A stretch of 15,586 nucleotides of DNA. Origin: CBFGRU01 sp965651255 (GTDB taxonomy: Bacteria > Planctomycetota > Phycisphaerae > Phycisphaerales > SM1A02). The stretch lies in contig CBFGRU010000048.1 of assembly GCA_965651255.1 (NCBI GenBank), positions 1-15,586 of the forward strand, read 5' to 3'. The notes under the pieces were generated by a model. It ran no database searches and had not been told where the DNA came from. It saw only the letters and a program-made list of their open reading frames with translations. The translations under genes were made by a program, and so were the position numbers. Of the stretch, positions 12,995 through 15,586 are shown in pieces; the stretch's first letter is position 1; each line of letters begins with the position of its first letter.

Positions 12995-14110
12995 TCATCC
13001 GCGCTGGAGCCATGCTTCAACCAGCGACTCAGCGGCATTGTGATAGATCGACTCCAGGATCTCGCTCGGAAGGGAATGGCCGCGAAGCGCTGGTGCTGAT
13101 TGTTCGTCATACCGATCAGGTTCCACCATGGCGAGATCCGGATCGGCGATCGGCGATTCACCGTCGTAGTTCGTCTCGAACATCGTGCGCAGCGCCCAGT
13201 ACCGACTCGCATAAAGATCGAACGCTTCGCCCTCGGATGACGCCTTTCGCGTCATTTCGTTCACCTTCTCTTCCGCGCTCGGGTTGAGGTGCTCATCGCT
13301 CGTGACGATGTCAGAGCCGAAGAGGATGCGGCCCTTCCATCGCGTGAGAAAGGCGAGCAACTCTTCACGCGGATGTTTGCTGAGTTCGCGAACCATCCAC
13401 TTGGTGGCGCTGGTATCAAGCGCGAGATGATCATGTCGCTCGAGAAGACCGTCGAGAAACCTCAGGTTCTCCGGCCATCCTCCCAGGTGCGCGGCAATCC
13501 ACGGTTGGCGGTTGAACTGTCGCAGCACGTTCTCGAGCGCTTCGTACTGCTGCTCATGCGTGCCGTAGATGGAGGCATCGGCGTACTTCGTTCTGAACCA
13601 CGTGTCAGGATCTCCGATGTGCGTCATGAACATCATGCCGAGGTCCGCAGCATGCTCCATGACGCGCACGCGGTGGGGGGCATCAAGTTTCATGAAGTCA
13701 CGCTCACCAATCTCGCGCGCCAGGTCCGTGGCCCGCGGCGCTGACCAGAACTTGACGATGCGTGCGCCGAGCGCGTGATACTGGGTGATGCGCTCGGTAT
13801 AGCCCTCGCCCATGTGGTATTTGCGGTTGTCGGTCGCCCAGTAGTTCGGCACGGCAATGAAGCGAACGCGGCTTCCGAAGATCGTCTTGAGTCGCTCGAC
13901 CTCTTCCAGCGGACTCATCGTATAGATGCGTTCAACGCCATAAAGGTCCATGACACGCCGCTGAATCTCCGCTGCACGTTCACCGCTGATGTGCGAATGC
14001 ACGTCTATGATCGGCCTCACCGGACGGCCAAGCGTGGTCGCCTCGGCCGCATAGTCCAGCCCGAAACGATTCGATGAGTTTCGTCTGGGTCGCGTTCCTG
14101 TGGTCATCAT
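12995..14110 (-). CDS. Amidohydrolase_2-type metal-dependent hydrolase
   Basis: 371 residues, TIM-barrel amidohydrolase related to ACMSD / Amidohydro_2 enzymes (hydrolytic or decarboxylating, usually one Zn2+). Metal-site residues are H38 and H40 (PIIDVHSHISG), H164 (FMTHIGD), H208 (IAAHLGGWP) and D267 (LFGSDIVTSDE). K120 (ARIVKFW) lies where some members have a bridging lysine. The substrate is unknown. The C-terminal 70 residues (YWALRTMFETNYDGESPI... SEILESIYHNAAESLV) are helical and end in the family-typical 'i..iy..Na..l'. Two consecutive ATGs (14108-14110 and 14105-14107) are the likely start. An ATG at 14156-14158 would extend the gene over the divergent glycosyltransferase start and is less likely. 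No strong Shine-Dalgarno is seen. Confidence 0.87.
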   Translation of the reverse strand: MMTTGTRPRRNSSNRFGLDYAAEATTLGRPVRPIIDVHSHISGERAAEIQRRVMDLYGVERIYTMSPLEEVERLKTIFGSRVRFIAVPNYWATDNRKYHMGEGYTERITQYHALGARIVKFWSAPRATDLAREIGERDFMKLDAPHRVRVMEHAADLGMMFMTHIGDPDTWFRTKYADASIYGTHEQQYEALENVLRQFNRQPWIAAHLGGWPENLRFLDGLLERHDHLALDTSATKWMVRELSKHPREELLAFLTRWKGRILFGSDIVTSDEHLNPSAEEKVNEMTRKASSEGEAFDLYASRYWALRTMFETNYDGESPIADPDLAMVEPDRYDEQSAPALRGHSLPSEILESIYHNAAESLVEAWLQRG

Positions 14111-14128
14111 TGTTCGATCGTAGTCGCC
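14111..14128. promoter_or_regulatory. 18-bp divergent start region
   Basis: Only 18 bp separate the amidohydrolase ATG (minus) from the glycosyltransferase TTG (plus). Neither has a clear Shine-Dalgarno, so both promoters must lie inside the opposite gene, or one transcript overlaps the other's 5' end. No boxes are recognisable. Confidence 0.3.
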
Positions 14129-15238
14129 TTGAGCAGCCCGCGCATTCATCTTGCCCATGACTGGCTGGTCGGCCTGCGCGGCGGGGAGTGGGTGCTTGAC
14201 CGTCTGGCGCAGATGTACGGGCCCACGGTGTTGTACACGCTGGTTGATGATGAACGGCCGCTCACGCCCGCGATCGATGCGTGTGAGAAACGCACTTCAT
14301 TCCTGCAACTGCTGCCCGGCGCAAACGGATCGCTTCGGCGATGGTACTTGCCGCTCTTTCCTGCTGCGGTATCGACGCTGAAAGTGCAACCATGTGATCT
14401 CGTGATTTCGACCTCGAGTGCGGTCATGAAATCGCTTCGCGCGCCAGTGGGCACACCGCATCTGTGTTACTGTCATTCGCCGGCACGGTACCTCTGGGGG
14501 CAGGAAGCGGATTACACGCACGGTCGAGGCGGAAGGATGCGCTCCGTTGGATTGCGACTCATGCAGAATCGCTTTCGCGCGTGGGATCGGAGCACCGCCG
14601 ACCGTGTGACGCGATTTCTGGCTAACAGTCAACACACTGCCGACCGGATTCGCATGGCGTTTGATCGAGAATCTGACGTCGTCTATCCCCCGGTGCGCAC
14701 GATGTACTTCACGCCCGATGCAAGCGTGACGCGTGAAGACTGGCTCCTTTGTGTGGGGGCGATGGAGCCATACAAGAGACCTGACCTGGTGATTGATGTG
14801 GCGCGCCGAATGAACATCCCCGTGAAGATGGCGGGAACCGGTTCGTTGCATGCATCGTTGAAGGCGAGTGCGCCGAGCAATGTACAGTTTCTCGGTCGCA
14901 TCAACGACGATGAATTGCGCGACCTCTACCGGCGCGCCCGCGCGCTCATCTTTCCGCAACAGGAAGACTTCGGCATCATCGCCGTCGAAGCGCAGGCGTG
15001 CGGCTGCCCGGTAATTGCGTACCGTCGGGGCGGCGCGATGGAGATTCTCACCGATGAGACGGGTGTATTCTTTGATGAGCAGTCGATTGAATCGGTGATC
15101 GGCGCGGTCGCAGCACTTGATGAGCACACGATAAGTGTTGATGCGTGTCGCGCGAATGCAGACCGATTCAACGAAGCGCGGTTCGATGCCGCGATCCGTG
15201 AACACGTTGCAGATCTTCTGAGCGGATCGGCCGAGTGA
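14129..15238 (+). CDS. GT4-family glycosyltransferase (WbaZ-like)
   Basis: 369 residues, a retaining GT-B glycosyltransferase that uses a nucleotide sugar, probably in exopolysaccharide or lipopolysaccharide synthesis; the sugar is unknown. The N-terminus IHLAHDWLVGLRGGEWVLDRL carries the usual HDW-GxxGGE acceptor loop; CYCHSPARYLWG (113-124) and FLANSQHTADRI (163-174) are typical of the mannosyl/fucosyl-type subgroup; LLCVGAMEPYKRPDLVIDV (206-224) holds K216; and EDFGIIAVEAQACGCPVIAY (279-298) gives the EX7E pair E279/E287. E305 lies in GGAMEIL. The TTG at 14129 was chosen because it is the only start that keeps the conserved HDW segment; no Shine-Dalgarno is visible. The stop lies six bases from the convergent gene's stop. 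Confidence 0.93.
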   Translation: MSSPRIHLAHDWLVGLRGGEWVLDRLAQMYGPTVLYTLVDDERPLTPAIDACEKRTSFLQLLPGANGSLRRWYLPLFPAAVSTLKVQPCDLVISTSSAVMKSLRAPVGTPHLCYCHSPARYLWGQEADYTHGRGGRMRSVGLRLMQNRFRAWDRSTADRVTRFLANSQHTADRIRMAFDRESDVVYPPVRTMYFTPDASVTREDWLLCVGAMEPYKRPDLVIDVARRMNIPVKMAGTGSLHASLKASAPSNVQFLGRINDDELRDLYRRARALIFPQQEDFGIIAVEAQACGCPVIAYRRGGAMEILTDETGVFFDEQSIESVIGAVAALDEHTISVDACRANADRFNEARFDAAIREHVADLLSGSAE

Positions 15239-15244
15239 CTGCGC

Positions 15245-15586
15245 TCAGCGGGGGCGTGTGATTTCCGGTTCCGCATCACTGAGCAAATCACCATCGTGGA
15301 TGAGGCCGACGAAGAGCTCAAACTCACTCTCAATATCCACGTGGCGGACCAGTTCGCAATCGAGGTAGGCGATTGCTCGCTCGAGAATCGGTGACCCGCT
15401 CTTCGCCGTACGGCTGGGTGTGGAAAGAAACGCATCATCGCCGACTTCCTGTTCACCGCTGAATCGACGTGACAGGTATCGCTCACCGCGCGCGAGTTGG
15501 CAAAGGCAGAACGCGCGACTGTCGCGAATGAGCGGATCGATCGTTTGACCTTTTCGCACCGCAACCACGATCATGGGCGGTTCATC
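15245..15586 (-). CDS. Flavin-reductase-like FMN-binding split-barrel protein, N-terminus cut by window edge
   Basis: The last 113 residues of a protein that continues past the right edge. It reads DEPPMIVVAVRKGQTIDPLIRDSRAFCLCQLA at its left end in the window, the usual 'PPlv.v.v......t...i..s..F.vn.l' strand-helix of the flavin reductase / HpaC-type domain. FSGEQEVGDDAF then GSPILERAIAYLDCELVRHVDIESEFELFVGLI follow; the Cys in 'LdCel' and the final beta hairpin are typical. Such proteins bind FMN and reduce it with NAD(P)H, or act as the reductase partner of a monooxygenase. The Met at 15572-15574 is internal, because the motif continues upstream. Convergent with the glycosyltransferase gene. 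Confidence 0.82.
   Translation of the reverse strand, partial: DEPPMIVVAVRKGQTIDPLIRDSRAFCLCQLARGERYLSRRFSGEQEVGDDAFLSTPSRTAKSGSPILERAIAYLDCELVRHVDIESEFELFVGLIHDGDLLSDAEPEITRPR

Noticed and set aside
14111..14158. Upstream ATG for the amidohydrolase gene
   Set aside because: It would overlap the start of the divergent glycosyltransferase gene, and the added residues resemble no family N-terminus; the ATG pair at 14105-14110 is sufficient.
1..15586. tRNA, rRNA, insertion sequence, integrase or att site
   Set aside because: No cloverleaf, rRNA-like stretch, transposase motif or flanking direct/inverted repeat pair was seen on either strand.

Overview
The window is a dense, GC-rich bacterial chromosome segment with about fourteen genes on both strands and little intergenic DNA. 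No rRNA, tRNA, phage or transposase gene is visible. GC-rich codon use, GTG/TTG starts, a DUF2752 membrane protein, tandem small lipoproteins and several taxon-restricted secreted proteins suggest a Planctomycetota-type bacterium (Phycisphaerae-like). That placement is inference; no marker gene settles it.

Layout. (1) 1-1872, minus strand: an SDR oxidoreductase cut by the left edge and a site-2-type M50 metalloprotease with two CBS domains. (2) 1935-8231, plus strand, nearly continuous: a secreted, membrane-anchored protein of unknown function, aroB (3-dehydroquinate synthase), a GT39/ArnT-type membrane glycosyltransferase, a ParA/MinD-type ATPase carrying a C-terminal AMPK-type glycogen-binding domain, and a coupled protein that looks like a MinD/FlhG relative without a P-loop. 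(3) 8232-8720: the gap between two convergent genes, filled by two abutting tandem arrays that share a 21-bp period. (4) 8717-9715, minus: an M19 membrane-dipeptidase-type enzyme. (5) 9828-12993, plus, a tight operon: DUF2752 membrane protein, two related lipoproteins, and a GT4-type glycosyltransferase lacking the usual Glu pair. (6) 12995-15586: an amidohydrolase (minus), a canonical GT4 glycosyltransferase (plus) and a flavin-reductase-like gene cut by the right edge (minus), separated by 1, 18 and 6 bp.

Most interesting points. The ParA-type ATPase at 5490-6785 keeps a complete deviant Walker A motif and ends in a CBM48/AMPK-beta-like module with the two Trp and the Asn of the glucan-binding site. 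The next gene, 6 nt downstream, appears to encode a degenerate MinD/FlhG fold. Together they could form a glucan-linked positioning or partitioning pair; this is a hypothesis. The 21-bp array (22 units without an indel across two unrelated consensus sequences) also stands out. On the minus strand the dipeptidase reading frame stays open for 190 codons beyond its TGA, giving a Cys-every-seven-residues pattern.

Starts were chosen from Shine-Dalgarno spacing, family N-termini and coupling to the upstream gene. Functions rest on motifs read by eye; no database search was possible.
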